NCBI GenBank assembly: GCA_021772095.1
Contig: JADYXR010000259.1
Coordinates: forward strand, 1 to 48,080
Direction of reading: 5' to 3'
Length of the DNA: 48,080 bases
Source of the DNA: Candidatus Obscuribacter sp.
GTDB lineage: Bacteria; Cyanobacteriota; Vampirovibrionia; Obscuribacterales; Obscuribacteraceae
Shown one piece after another: positions 9,798-18,758 of this stretch. The translations under genes and the position numbers were made by a program. Every line of letters begins with the position of its first letter. Within the stretch, counting starts at the first letter, position 1. The notes under the pieces were generated by a model. The model made no database searches, was not told the origin of the DNA, and worked only from the letters and a program-made list of their open reading frames with translations.

Positions 9798-10179
9798 CGG
9801 TTACCTCTGGTATTCTTGGCTGGACAAAATCGACAAAAGCAATTGCTGATGCCTATTATGGGCACGGAGCAGCAACTATAAGTAGAGAGTATTTTATTGT
9901 CAATCAAACTGTTGTGAAACATAAAGCTGGTCAGGGCATCACGCTTTTTCGTAAAAAATTGCTAAGGTGCCAAAACGGAAGCCCTATGAACTTGTTGAAA
10001 ATTTATAACTCGTTTTCATTATTGCCATAAACCGACCGATAAAGGCATAGTTCGTTAAAGTTTCTTAAGCACTGAGCCGTTTTCACAGCAGTTTGCCTGC
10101 GATAATTGACACAATGACACTCGAAGAAACTCCTGGCGCGAATCTGGAAACGCGCATCTAGACTTCTTCTTAGCCATCT
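9798..10179. other. Gene-free region between rpoB and selC
   Basis: Holds the rpoB promoter and 5' leader (minus strand) and the upstream region of the selenocysteine tRNA. No coding frame with a credible start is seen. A weak plus-strand promoter candidate (TTGAAA at 9995-10000) has no good -10 partner. Confidence 0.6.
9875..9903 (-). promoter_or_regulatory. Sigma-70 type promoter of the rpoB operon
   Basis: On the minus strand a perfect -35 TTGACA (9903-9898) is followed by exactly 17 bases and TATAGT (9880-9875), a 5 of 6 match to the -10 consensus. Transcription would begin near 9868, leaving a 5' leader of about 70 bases before the rpoB start. Confidence 0.8.
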
Positions 10180-10275
10180 GGGGATGGAGCGCTGCTGGTG
10201 TGGCGTGCGGTCTTCAAAACCGTTGTGGGGTAGAGAAACGCTATCCCGGGTGGGTTCGATTCCCATGCGTCCCCG
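10180..10275 (+). tRNA. selC: tRNA-Sec (selenocysteine, anticodon TCA)
   Basis: The 96-base sequence folds as a bacterial selenocysteine tRNA. The acceptor arm GGGGATGG pairs with GCGTCCCC (one U-G pair and one mismatch at the eighth position). The D arm has the diagnostic 6-bp stem (CGCTGC/GTGGCG) with a 4-base loop. The anticodon arm is GCGGT-CTTCAAA-ACCGT with anticodon TCA at 10214-10216. A long variable arm has a 7-bp stem (GGGGTAG/CTATCCC), and the T arm has the TTCGATT loop. The discriminator base is G; CCA is not encoded. The 6-bp D stem, long extra arm and TCA anticodon together exclude tRNA-Ser or tRNA-Leu. It reads UGA as selenocysteine with SelA, SelB and SelD, none of which is in this window. 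Confidence 0.92.
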
Positions 10276-10699
10276 TTTTATTACAAAACTAAATCGAAAT
10301 AGTGGTGGCATTGCTTCGCGTTACTTAACGAAGTGAGACCTTCCACGATGCCAAGATCTCGCCTTTGGAAATAATTTTGGTCGACTTCGAGAACAAAACG
10401 AGGGGTCGCTCGTCGGTGGTTTTGTACCGAATTTGGCGATTTAGCTCTTAGCAACCTGGTGATTTCACCAAAAATACAAAAATATTTGCATAATGCATAA
10501 AGAGACACTTGGATCTTGACGAGATCTCAAGTCCCGCACCCTGAGCGCCTTTTGTCAAAGTCACTACGGGCGATATCACGTCATATTCAACCTTGACATC
10601 TCGAAATCAAGTGCCTGGGGGGCTTTACAATCTTTGGGAACTTCTCATAATAATGAGTGTGGAATACAAAATTCTCAATTACTAGAAAGTCGGTCAAAC
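10276..10699. other. Gene-free region between selC and the recombinase
   Basis: No convincing gene is present. The short open frames on either strand lack ribosome-binding sites and family resemblance. A TTGACA hexamer at 10593-10598 has no -10 at a usable distance. The promoter proposed for the recombinase lies near the right end. Confidence 0.5.
10624..10653 (+). promoter_or_regulatory. Candidate promoter of the tyrosine recombinase gene
   Basis: TTTACA (10624-10629) and TAATAA (10648-10653) are separated by 18 bases; CATAAT (10646-10651) is an alternative -10 with a 16-base spacer. If real, transcription starts near 10660. That would exclude the TTG at 10634 as a start codon and favour the GTG at 10700. 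Confidence 0.4.
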
Positions 10700-11749
10700 G
10701 TGAACGGGCAACAAGGGGCAACCTGGTTAGATCAGTTTGCAGGTTATTTAGAAGTAGAACGGAATTATTCGTCTCATACGATCCGCGCTTACCTCAATGA
10801 CCTCAGGCAGCTAATCGACAGTACGAGTAGTCCAGTCGAATCTGGACCCCAACCGGGGCCAGCAGCTCTTGAGGCAAACCATGTAACTTTTCGTCCAGGT
10901 GATGCTTTTGCAACGCCCGGCCATCAGTCGCTGCCTCATTTTACCGCGCCAAGTACAGAGCCTGAGTTAGCCGCTCAGCCTGAACAAAGCGCATCCTGGC
11001 TTGAAGCCGAAGGTCTAAAAACCTATATTCGGCAAATTCAGGAACAGTACAGCCGTCCAACAGTTGCAAGAAAAATTTCTGCAATTCGAAGTTTCTACAA
11101 ATACCTTCGACGTGAGCAACTGATTGACGAGGATCCATCGAAACTCGTCAGAGGACCAAAACTCACGCGCAAGCTCCCTTCATGTCTCGACAGAGACGAA
11201 GTGGTGCGCTTGTTGTTAGCACCAGACATGACAGTACTCGGCGTTCGCGACCGGGCTCTCATGGAAGTGCTTTACGCAACAGGCATGCGCGTAAGTGAAC
11301 TCTGCAGTTTGAAAGTCCATGACTACAATCAAGAAGCCATGGAGATGCGCGTTACCGGTAAAGGTAGCAAAGAACGCGTCGTACTTTTGAACCAGAGTGC
11401 TAACGCATGGTTGAGAAAATACTTGAACGAGTACTGGCCAAAATTGGCTGGTGGTCGCACTCCTCAGCCGGAAAGCCCATTGTTCGTAAGTCGCCAAGCA
11501 ACTCGACTTTCATCACGTTCAGTGCACAGAGTGGTACTGAAATACGCGAAGAAAGCAAAGATTGAAAAGCAAATCACGCCTCATACTTTGAGACACACAT
11601 TTGCAACCCATCTTCTTGAAGGCGGCGCAGACCTGCGTGTAGTCCAAGATCTTCTCGGACACACAACGATCAATACCACCCAGATCTACACACACGTTAG
11701 CCTGGATCGTTTGCGCAGAATTTACGCAAACACGCATCCTCGGGCATAA
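10700..11749 (+). CDS. XerC/XerD-type tyrosine recombinase
   Basis: Site-specific DNA recombinase, most likely the housekeeping enzyme that resolves chromosome dimers at dif with FtsK. It has the N-terminal SAM-like core-binding domain (YLEVERNYSSHTIRAYLNDL) and a complete catalytic domain: Arg197 (ATGMRVSEL), Lys221 (TGKGSKER), His295 and Arg298 (HTLRH), His321 (LLGH) and nucleophile Tyr330 (QIYTHV). I chose GTG 10700 because it gives the usual XerC spacing before the first helix; the frame also allows TTG 10634 (371 residues). About 57 residues of Pro/Ala/Glu-rich sequence (42-98) interrupt the N-terminal domain, an unusual feature. It is next to a tRNA gene, but the sequence is Xer-like rather than phage-integrase-like. 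XerC and XerD cannot be told apart here. Confidence 0.88.
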   Translation: MNGQQGATWLDQFAGYLEVERNYSSHTIRAYLNDLRQLIDSTSSPVESGPQPGPAALEANHVTFRPGDAFATPGHQSLPHFTAPSTEPELAAQPEQSASWLEAEGLKTYIRQIQEQYSRPTVARKISAIRSFYKYLRREQLIDEDPSKLVRGPKLTRKLPSCLDRDEVVRLLLAPDMTVLGVRDRALMEVLYATGMRVSELCSLKVHDYNQEAMEMRVTGKGSKERVVLLNQSANAWLRKYLNEYWPKLAGGRTPQPESPLFVSRQATRLSSRSVHRVVLKYAKKAKIEKQITPHTLRHTFATHLLEGGADLRVVQDLLGHTTINTTQIYTHVSLDRLRRIYANTHPRA

Positions 11750-11834
11750 CAGCTTGATTTGAGCGCGCTGATTCGCAGAATCACCTCCGATTATTTCAAC
11801 ACTAGTCGAACGCTCATCTGAAACGAACCATTGG

Positions 11835-11866
11835 CGAGCCGCACACTGTGCGGCTCGTCTCTTTTG
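11835..11866 (+). terminator. Rho-independent terminator after the recombinase gene
   Basis: CGAGCCGCACA (11835-11845) and TGTGCGGCTCG (11847-11857) form a perfect 11-bp stem, followed by TCTCTTTTGG. It lies 85 bases after the recombinase stop codon. Confidence 0.75.
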
Positions 11867-12476
11867 GTTGTGTTTATTGCAATTACTTCTTTGGCGCTAC
11901 CTCTCTTTACTATTCCGCTGGGCTGTCGTTCTCTGGCATTCGTATCCGTTTCTCATTTCTAGGTTGATCAGTCTTCAATAGATTCGGTCAATTAAGGCGG
12001 TCGATTCGATCGGCATCTTCACTTCGTTTCGGTCGGTTTATTCACTCGTTTCGATCAGGTTTTGCACTACAATCGATCGGAACTTCACTTTAGTCCGTTC
12101 GATTTGTCGGTCGGTTGGTCCACTGCGGTGGTCGTACAACTTCTTCGCTCTGTACGTTCAACTTCATCAACACCCGGTTCGTCCTGTCGCTGACCTCGTT
12201 CCTCGTCGAGTCCAAAGCGCTGCTCCTGCTGTCATTCCTCCTTGTTGTATTGGTTTTGCTCCTCAAGTCCGTCTTCTGTATGTCAACTTACCATACGTTT
12301 GTATGCCGCGCAAGCAACCCGATATTTTGCGACACTCGCGCCTGCAAATGCCCCAAACTCCATGTCTATCGAGGATCTGCTTCTCATGACGTCCGACCCG
12401 ACCAGCCAAGCACCCGGGAACTTGCTTCTTTGTAATGTCTAAGATCCTGTTCAGGAGCTAGAATGAAGGAGGCGTC
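11867..12476. other. 610-base region without a clear gene, pyrimidine-rich on the plus strand
   Basis: The plus strand is strongly T/C-rich. At 11990-12115 it repeatedly shows short variants of TTCGATCGG and CGGTCGG. Open frames at 12115-12435 and 12242-12442 have no ribosome-binding site and read like random Leu/Ser-rich sequence, so I do not call them. A short inverted repeat CATAC-GTTT-GTATG is at 12292-12305. This could be a long 5' leader or a non-coding RNA region; nothing decides. Confidence 0.4.
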
Positions 12477-12542
12477 ATGAGCAATTTGCTTGCTTGTGAT
12501 CCGTTCACGTTTCCCAAAAGAGATTCGCATGGAGTGGGCTGA
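12477..12542 (+). CDS. Possible 21-residue leader peptide overlapping the next gene
   Basis: ATG at 12477 is preceded 4 bases upstream by AAGGAGG, the strongest ribosome-binding site in this area. The frame encodes MSNLLACDPFTFPKRDSHGVG and stops at TGA 12540-12542. It overlaps the proposed start of the TPR gene (12529) by 14 bases in another frame, the layout of a translationally coupled upstream frame. No family match is known to me. It could instead be a chance frame. Confidence 0.4.
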   Translation: MSNLLACDPFTFPKRDSHGVG

Positions 12543-14427
12543 CTACAAAGCTAAGGTCAAAGAAGCTCTCGAAAAAAGTAAATTCGATGTTGCCGAAACG
12601 ACCTTGCTGCAAGCACTACAGTGGGTAAAGGATACGGGTGGTTCAAACGAACGACTCTGCCTGTGCCTGGATCAGCTTGCCTGGATTTACGTGAACATCA
12701 GAGACTTGGACCGCGCTGCGGCTTGCTATAAGGAGTCTCTCGAAACAAAAAAATCCATACTCGGTGAGCAGAACCCGATTGTCGCTAGAGCCTGCAAGAA
12801 GATGGCGACTGTGGTTTACATGCAGAAGCGTTATGACTTAGCCGAGAAGTATTCGAAAGACGCGCTCAATATTTTCAAGCAAACACTTGGAGTGGAGCAC
12901 GAAGAGACACTGCAAACGTTGTTAGATTTGGTTTCGCTCTTGCGCAAAATGAATCGCAATATCGAGGCGAACATACTTGAAAAGATGGGTCGCCAGCAGG
13001 GTGCAGCGGCTCCGCAACAAGAGCAAACAGAAAAAAGTATTTCGATGAGTCAGACTTTTTTGCGCATCAAAGTCTGCGTCAACTGCGGACTTCCATATGA
13101 TGGCGAGTTCTGCATGCGTTGCACAGAAGGCCGTCTGGTCGCGCACCAGAAGACACAGCAAGTGTCTTCTGGAAAACCTGGTCCGCAGACACCGGCACCA
13201 CCACCGCCTCCACCGCAGAGTCAATCGCAAAACAGAGAAAGTCCGCCTTTTCACCCCCAGCAAAACTTTCAGCAGCATAACGACCAACAGCAGCCGACTC
13301 AAAACCAGCAGCACCAGGTTCCGCAAGGTTCACAGCCACAGCCATTCCCCGACCATCTTGAATCGGAACGGCACAACGCGCAACACAACAATTCAATATC
13401 ACAAAATCCGCAACAGCCTCAGCCACAGCCGTTCGGTCAGAGCAGCCAGAGTCCGAAATCGCATGACGGTCAGCCTCAGAACCAGTTCAGCCAGCCGCAG
13501 TTTAACGACGAGAAGCATGATGGCGGCCAGTTGCAACCACAGCAGATTAGCGATGTACAGAACGACAATCTAAAAAACAATAATTTTCAGAACGAGCAAC
13601 ACGGTTCGAATCAAGCTCCACAGTTGCAGCAAGCGCAGCCTGGACAGCCGCAACAGCAGAATCCACACGATCAACATCTGCCCGACCAACTACCTTTTCA
13701 GCAACACCAACAATTCAACGTATCGCAAGAACAAGAGCAGCATAGTCCGCAAAATCCAGGACCGAATTTGTTTCCGCCGCCCGGCAATAGCCAGCAGTCA
13801 TCGCAGCCCTGGCCTCAGCATCCGCCGGGCGGTTTTCCAGGACCGTCGGGGCAAAACTCCGGACAACAAATGCCGCCACTGCCTGCAGTACCACCGCAGA
13901 TTCCGGGTGCGCCACCGAATTTAGTGCCTCAGTCACAATCAGGACAGTTTCAACAACCTGCCGCGATGGCGGGTTTCGGTCAAGCTCCGGATTCTGGGTT
14001 GAGCGGAAGCCATCCTCAAATGCAAGTAGGTCAAGCACTTGGCACCACGGGCGGTTTCCAGGTTCAAAGTCCGTCGGGCTTCGGCGGAGGTGCCCCGCAG
14101 CAGCAGCAGACGGACGGCGGAAATCTCCACGCGACAGGCGGCTTTCAGCAGGTACACAACCCTGACGTCGCGGCTACTAATCAGCATTTGCAGCAAACTG
14201 CCGATGGTTCTAATTCCGACTACGAGATCAATCTCGAAAGTTTTCCACAACCTGAAAGTCTTTCTGCGACGGGCGGTTTCATGCAAGTTGCCCGACCCGA
14301 TCATCAAGCTTCGTCGGGAAGTTTCAATCAAATGGGAATCGATAGCAAGGATGATTATCAGCAAGCGCCTAATAATGAACGCCCAACGCCGGACTTGCCT
14401 GCGCCGCCAAGTGACGTTCAACAATAA
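12529..14427 (+). CDS. TPR protein with zinc ribbon and long Gln/Pro-rich tail
   Basis: Function unknown. The first 165 residues are tetratricopeptide repeats of the kinesin-light-chain type (LDQLAWIYVNIRDLDRAAACY, then two more), which usually bind protein partners. A four-cysteine zinc-ribbon motif follows, CxxC-x8-CxxC at 183-198. The remaining 430 residues are low complexity, rich in Gln, Pro, Asn, Ser and His, and probably disordered. Near the C-terminus a short motif recurs as TTGGFQV, ATGGFQQV and ATGGFMQV, about 35-55 residues apart. No signal peptide or membrane segment is visible, so it is probably cytoplasmic. Start: ATG 12529 with AAGAG six bases upstream; a TTG at 12490 is also in frame. 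Confidence 0.8.
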   Translation: MEWADYKAKVKEALEKSKFDVAETTLLQALQWVKDTGGSNERLCLCLDQLAWIYVNIRDLDRAAACYKESLETKKSILGEQNPIVARACKKMATVVYMQKRYDLAEKYSKDALNIFKQTLGVEHEETLQTLLDLVSLLRKMNRNIEANILEKMGRQQGAAAPQQEQTEKSISMSQTFLRIKVCVNCGLPYDGEFCMRCTEGRLVAHQKTQQVSSGKPGPQTPAPPPPPPQSQSQNRESPPFHPQQNFQQHNDQQQPTQNQQHQVPQGSQPQPFPDHLESERHNAQHNNSISQNPQQPQPQPFGQSSQSPKSHDGQPQNQFSQPQFNDEKHDGGQLQPQQISDVQNDNLKNNNFQNEQHGSNQAPQLQQAQPGQPQQQNPHDQHLPDQLPFQQHQQFNVSQEQEQHSPQNPGPNLFPPPGNSQQSSQPWPQHPPGGFPGPSGQNSGQQMPPLPAVPPQIPGAPPNLVPQSQSGQFQQPAAMAGFGQAPDSGLSGSHPQMQVGQALGTTGGFQVQSPSGFGGGAPQQQQTDGGNLHATGGFQQVHNPDVAATNQHLQQTADGSNSDYEINLESFPQPESLSATGGFMQVARPDHQASSGSFNQMGIDSKDDYQQAPNNERPTPDLPAPPSDVQQ

Positions 14428-14623
14428 CCAGATCAAGGTTCGACATATCAAATCCTGACGGATCAGTACTGAACCAGATCAGATTCGGAACCTGGACTGA
14501 AGCTGAAGTCAGAGCCCACTCTTTGGGCAATTCGAAATTGTTAGACGGATCACACATAGTCAGAAATTCGTAAGAGTTTGTCGCGCGGTCACACCTCTGT
14601 GCGTCTCAAGGCGCGTACTCGGA

Positions 14624-14629
14624 TATAAT
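14624..14629 (+). promoter_or_regulatory. Candidate -10 element before the penicillin-binding protein gene
   Basis: A perfect TATAAT lies 24 bases before the proposed start codon. No recognisable -35 hexamer is present at 16-18 bases, so the promoter call rests on the -10 alone. Confidence 0.3.
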
Positions 14630-14653
14630 GACATTTGTCTATCGCAGGTTGTT

Positions 14654-16861
14654 TTGCCAAAACGAAGATCAGTCGCCAAGAAAAAAAGAGAGAACGGTCC
14701 TGCCGTGCTCTTCATGAAGGCGGTCAAACTGGCTTGCTTAGCGGTTTGCACGGTGGTCGCCGTTGGTTTGGGCTACCTTGGTGCTTCGTTGTACGGACAG
14801 CTGCAAGATCTACCGGACATCACTCTGGTTGAGCGCTACGAGCCAATCGAAGCAATTCAAATCTTCGATCGAAACGATCAGATGATCTGCACAGTAGAAG
14901 GAGACGAGGACAGGCGGTGCATTCCGCTCAACCAAGTTTCCACGCAAATGCAGCAAGCGATCCTCGCGGCCGAAGACCATCACTTTTACGAACACAATGG
15001 CGTCAACTTTGTCAGTATCGGTCGCGCCATGAAAACCAACCTGGAAGCCGGGCGGACGGTGCAGGGCGGAAGTACGATCACGCAGCAGCTGGTCAAAAAC
15101 CTCTTCTTCAGCGAAGCCGGACGAACCTTCGATCGTAAAATCAAAGAAGGTTACATGGCGTGGAATCTGGAAACGAAATACGGAAAAGAACGCATCCTCG
15201 AGATGTATCTCAATCAGATTTATTTCGGAAACAACGCGTATGGAATTGAGAGAGCCGCTAAACGATATTTCAACAAACGCGCAGCAGAACTCAATCTCGC
15301 TGAGTCGTCTTTTCTCGCTGGTCTAGTCAAAGCACCTTCCGAATTAGGTGATGAGAAAGGCAGACCGAAGGCAGTCGGGCGGCAACGCGAGATCATCGAC
15401 AAGATGGTCGAGTATGGATACATCACCGCGAAACAAGGTGAGGATGCGAAGAAATACAAGCTCACCTTTAAGAAGGGTGGCAATCCGATGCAAAAACATC
15501 CTTACTATATTAGTTATGTAATGGAACTTTTGCGCGATCGTTTCAGCCAGGCGGAATTGCGACGCCAGGGCTTGCGCGTTTATACCAATCTGGATGAAAC
15601 GGCACAGACACTGGCTGAGAATGTGCTCGCCGAGCGCATTAAGAAATCACCGAAGGGAATCACGCAAGGCGCGATGGTATCGGTGCTGGTGCAAGACGGT
15701 TCTGTGGTTTCACTGGTAGGCGGCGTCGGTAATTTCTGGACGCACCAATTTAACCGCGCGACACACGCTCACACTGCCGGTTCTTCGTTCAAACCGTTCG
15801 TTTACCTGACTGCATTTTTGCGTGGTTCGCTCAGTCCTGAGTCCATAGTTGAAGATACGCCGCTGGTAGTTAAACAGCGATGGGGACTGCCTGATTATTG
15901 TCCGAAAAACTTCGATCACAAATATATGGGTCGCATTCCAGTGCGCACGGCGCTGATGTTATCGCGCAACGTACCGGCAGTTAAAACCGCTCAGTCTCTC
16001 GGTATGGAGAGCATCATCGAAACGGCCAGACAAGCTGGTATCACTTCTCAGCTGGATAAAAACCTCTCACTGGCATTGGGAAGTTCATCCGTTTCACCTC
16101 TCGAAATGGCCGGTGCCTATGCCACGTTCGCAAGAGCGGGCGTTTATATAACCCCTCAAGTTCTTCGCAAAATCGAAAACAATCGCGGTCAAATAATTGA
16201 AGTTTTTGAACCCAAAGTCGATAAAGTATTTCCGGTAGAACCAGTTGCACGGCTGGTCAGCATTCTTCAAGACGTTGTTAAACGTGGTACTGGAACCGCT
16301 GCTAGATTGAAAGACCGCCCGGTAGCAGGAAAGACAGGAACCTCAAACGAAGCACGTGATGTCTGGTTTATCGGCTTCACACCAGACATGGTGACTGCGA
16401 TTTGGGCAGGCAACGACGAACACAAGCCCATCCCAGGAAGCCACGTCACAGGCGGTGGATTGATGGCTCCAACGTTTAAACAATATATGGAAGCTTATTA
16501 CACCGCGCGCCCTCATCCAGCCGGATCATTCGTAGAACCGACACCAGGACTCGATGAGCCCGTGAAACAGAACGGTGGAGACGCGCGATTAGCAGGAATC
16601 GGATCGAAGTCCGACTCAGACGCAAACGGCACCAGCACCACAGATGGTGCAGCCAAACTGAAACAACCGGAAGCAGCTCCGGATATAAACGTCGCCGATA
16701 CAGGCAATGACACTACATCTCAGCAGGAGGCGGCACCTGTAGATCCGCTGCTGGCACCACCTGTAGGCAGCTCAACAATAAGATCTTCCAGCTCACCGCC
16801 AATTGCTCCACCAATAGAAAAGCAGTCGAGCGGTGACGAAGATTCGACACCTGAGTTCTAA
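14654..16861 (+). CDS. Class A penicillin-binding protein (PBP1A-like transglycosylase/transpeptidase)
   Basis: Bifunctional peptidoglycan synthase anchored in the inner membrane and acting in the periplasm (735 residues). A basic N-terminus is followed by one membrane segment at about 24-48. The GT51 glycosyltransferase domain (about 75-250) has catalytic Glu107 in AAEDHHFYEH, then GGSTITQQLVKN and YLNQIYFGNNAYGIERAA. The transpeptidase domain has SSFK (Ser377, Lys380), SRN (437-439) and KTG (560-562). The last 120 residues are Pro/Ser/Asp-rich and probably disordered. I start at TTG 14654, which gives a basic cytoplasmic segment (MPKRRSVAKKKRE) and has AGG upstream. All catalytic residues are present, so it should be active. 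It probably shares a transcript with the next gene, 27 bases away. Confidence 0.93.
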   Translation: MPKRRSVAKKKRENGPAVLFMKAVKLACLAVCTVVAVGLGYLGASLYGQLQDLPDITLVERYEPIEAIQIFDRNDQMICTVEGDEDRRCIPLNQVSTQMQQAILAAEDHHFYEHNGVNFVSIGRAMKTNLEAGRTVQGGSTITQQLVKNLFFSEAGRTFDRKIKEGYMAWNLETKYGKERILEMYLNQIYFGNNAYGIERAAKRYFNKRAAELNLAESSFLAGLVKAPSELGDEKGRPKAVGRQREIIDKMVEYGYITAKQGEDAKKYKLTFKKGGNPMQKHPYYISYVMELLRDRFSQAELRRQGLRVYTNLDETAQTLAENVLAERIKKSPKGITQGAMVSVLVQDGSVVSLVGGVGNFWTHQFNRATHAHTAGSSFKPFVYLTAFLRGSLSPESIVEDTPLVVKQRWGLPDYCPKNFDHKYMGRIPVRTALMLSRNVPAVKTAQSLGMESIIETARQAGITSQLDKNLSLALGSSSVSPLEMAGAYATFARAGVYITPQVLRKIENNRGQIIEVFEPKVDKVFPVEPVARLVSILQDVVKRGTGTAARLKDRPVAGKTGTSNEARDVWFIGFTPDMVTAIWAGNDEHKPIPGSHVTGGGLMAPTFKQYMEAYYTARPHPAGSFVEPTPGLDEPVKQNGGDARLAGIGSKSDSDANGTSTTDGAAKLKQPEAAPDINVADTGNDTTSQQEAAPVDPLLAPPVGSSTIRSSSSPPIAPPIEKQSSGDEDSTPEF

Positions 16862-16888
16862 TCCCCACAATATTACTCGGGTAATTAA

Positions 16889-17404
16889 ATGGACGATAAC
16901 TTATCAACAACGCCGCAGCTTGGAGCATCGAGTTCTTCGAATGCCTCCAACGATGCCAACTCTGCTATTCCGGCGGCGGTTGTGACCGAGGATCTTTCGT
17001 CAGGAAATCGGCCGCCGGCAAAAAATTCTTCCGAACCAATCAATCTAGATTTGCAACCTAAGCCATCGCGGGCAGTGATAGTCTGGATGCTGCTGATCGC
17101 AGTCGTACTTGCTGTACTTGGTTATGAAATGCACGGCGAAAAACGCACCGCTTACAACGTCGTGATCAGCATGAACGGCGATGTCAAAAACTATGAAATA
17201 GTAGTCGATGGAGAGCCGCGCGGTAAGTTTAAAGTCAACGATAAAAACGACGACGATCTTCATACCGCCTGGCTGAAAATTGATGACGGCAAACATCATG
17301 TCGATATCAAAAAAGACGGGCAGCCGATTCAATCCAGAGATTTTGAAGTCAAAGGCAAAGCGTACCTGAGATTTGATTCAGGAAGCACCTCAGAGTCGAA
17401 TTGA
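16889..17404 (+). CDS. Single-pass membrane protein of unknown function
   Basis: A 171-residue protein with a Ser/Ala/Asn-rich, probably cytoplasmic N-terminus, one membrane segment at about 61-80 (AVIVWMLLIAVVLAVLGYEM) and a charged outer domain of about 90 residues. The outer part (YEIVVDGEPRGKFKVND...GKHHVDIKKDGQ) resembles the beta-strand pattern of PEGA-like surface domains, but I cannot confirm that. It lies 27 bases after the penicillin-binding protein gene, so a role at the cell envelope is plausible. The ribosome-binding site is weak (GGGTAA). Confidence 0.7.
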   Translation: MDDNLSTTPQLGASSSSNASNDANSAIPAAVVTEDLSSGNRPPAKNSSEPINLDLQPKPSRAVIVWMLLIAVVLAVLGYEMHGEKRTAYNVVISMNGDVKNYEIVVDGEPRGKFKVNDKNDDDLHTAWLKIDDGKHHVDIKKDGQPIQSRDFEVKGKAYLRFDSGSTSESN

Positions 17405-17411
17405 GACGAAC

Positions 17412-17440
17412 TTGAGACCCGAAAACCGATACCATATATA
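17412..17440 (+). promoter_or_regulatory. Candidate promoter of the nupC-cstA transport operon
   Basis: TTGAGA (17412-17417, 5 of 6) and TATATA (17435-17440, 4 of 6) are separated by exactly 17 bases. The start of transcription would be near 17447, giving a leader of about 23 bases before the permease ATG. Confidence 0.5.
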
Positions 17441-17469
17441 AGTTCAAAACGTTTAGCGAAAGGAACGTT

Positions 17470-18758
17470 ATGGAAAAATTGATGGGTCTGGTCGGGTTCG
17501 CCTCCATCCTGGGTGTGGCGTTCTTGATGTCCAACAATCGCAAAGCGATCAACTATCGGCTCGTCTTTTCAGGTCTGGCGATGCAATTGATCATGGCGAT
17601 TTTCGTTCTCAAAGTTCCATTCGGACAAGAGCTGTTTAAAACTATCGGCGACCTGATTACGGAATTGCTGCATTGCTCCGATGCCGGTGCAGGCTTTGTT
17701 TTCGGTCCACTTGTCACAGCTCCCGACAAAATGGTTGAACTGTTTGGACCGGGAGCAAATTTCATTTTCGCATTTCGAGTTGTGCCGACGATCATCTTCG
17801 TATCTGCACTAGTCAGCATCTCTTACTACCTTGGCATCATGCAACGCGTCGTCTCGATCGTCGCAAAAGTGGTTGCAAAAGTCATGGGCGCGTCGGGAGC
17901 CGAAGCGATGTCGAACGCGGCCAGCGTCTTTGTGGGACAAGTCGAAGCGCAGCTTCTCATCAAGCCTTACGTCGCCAGCATGACAAAGTCGGAATTGCTC
18001 GCGTCGATGACCGGTTCGATGGCTTGCGTAGCCGGTGGCGTACTTGCTGTTTACATCGGCATCGGCATCGAGGCTTCGTATCTTTTGACGGCAAGCATCA
18101 TGGCCGCACCCGGCGGTCTGGTGATAGCCAAGATTGTTTATCCGGAAACGGAAGAATCGCAAACCAAGGGCACCGTAAAAATCGAGGTCAAGAAAACCAA
18201 CGCCAACGTCATCGACGCGGCTGCTCACGGGTCTGCTGATGGTCTCAGAATTGGACTGAACGTCTGCGCAATGCTGATTGGTTTCATCGCTCTGATTCAA
18301 CTGATTGATATCATCCTCGGTTTTGCCGGATTGCAATTGTTCAATGCCGGTCTGCGCGCAGACGCTATCGGTATCGATCTTGCTCACTTCACGCTCAAAG
18401 ATGTATTCGGAGCGCTGTTTGCACCAATCGCATTTATCCTCGGTATACCGTGGCAAGATGCGCATATCTGCGGAGCTTTGATGGGTAAGAAACTGGTGGT
18501 CAACGAATTCGTCGCCTTCACCGATTTGTCTGCGATGCTCAAACCCGAGTCACCAATTCATATTTCAAAGCAAGCAGAAACGATTGTGACGTTTGCATTA
18601 TGCGGATTCGCAAACTTTAGTTCTGTCGCCATGCAAATCGGCGGCATCGGAGAAATCGCTCCGTCACGCAGAGAAGACCTGGCACGCCTCGGCATGAAGG
18701 CTCTTGTTTGCGGCACAATGGCAAGTTACTTATCGGCAACCCTGGCAGGCCTTCTGGT

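Noticed and set aside
10003..10311. 102-codon minus-strand frame
   Set aside because: It runs straight across the selenocysteine tRNA and its peptide reflects the tRNA sequence.
10593..10631. Promoter made of TTGACA (10593) and TACAAT (10626)
   Set aside because: The spacer is 27 bases, far outside the usable range.
10180..11749. Integrated element: tRNA gene next to a tyrosine recombinase
   Set aside because: The recombinase looks like housekeeping XerC/XerD, and no duplicated tRNA 3' end or phage genes are visible.
12115..12435. 106-codon plus-strand frame with a Leu-rich stretch
   Set aside because: No ribosome-binding site; the Leu run comes from the pyrimidine-rich DNA rather than from a clear membrane protein.
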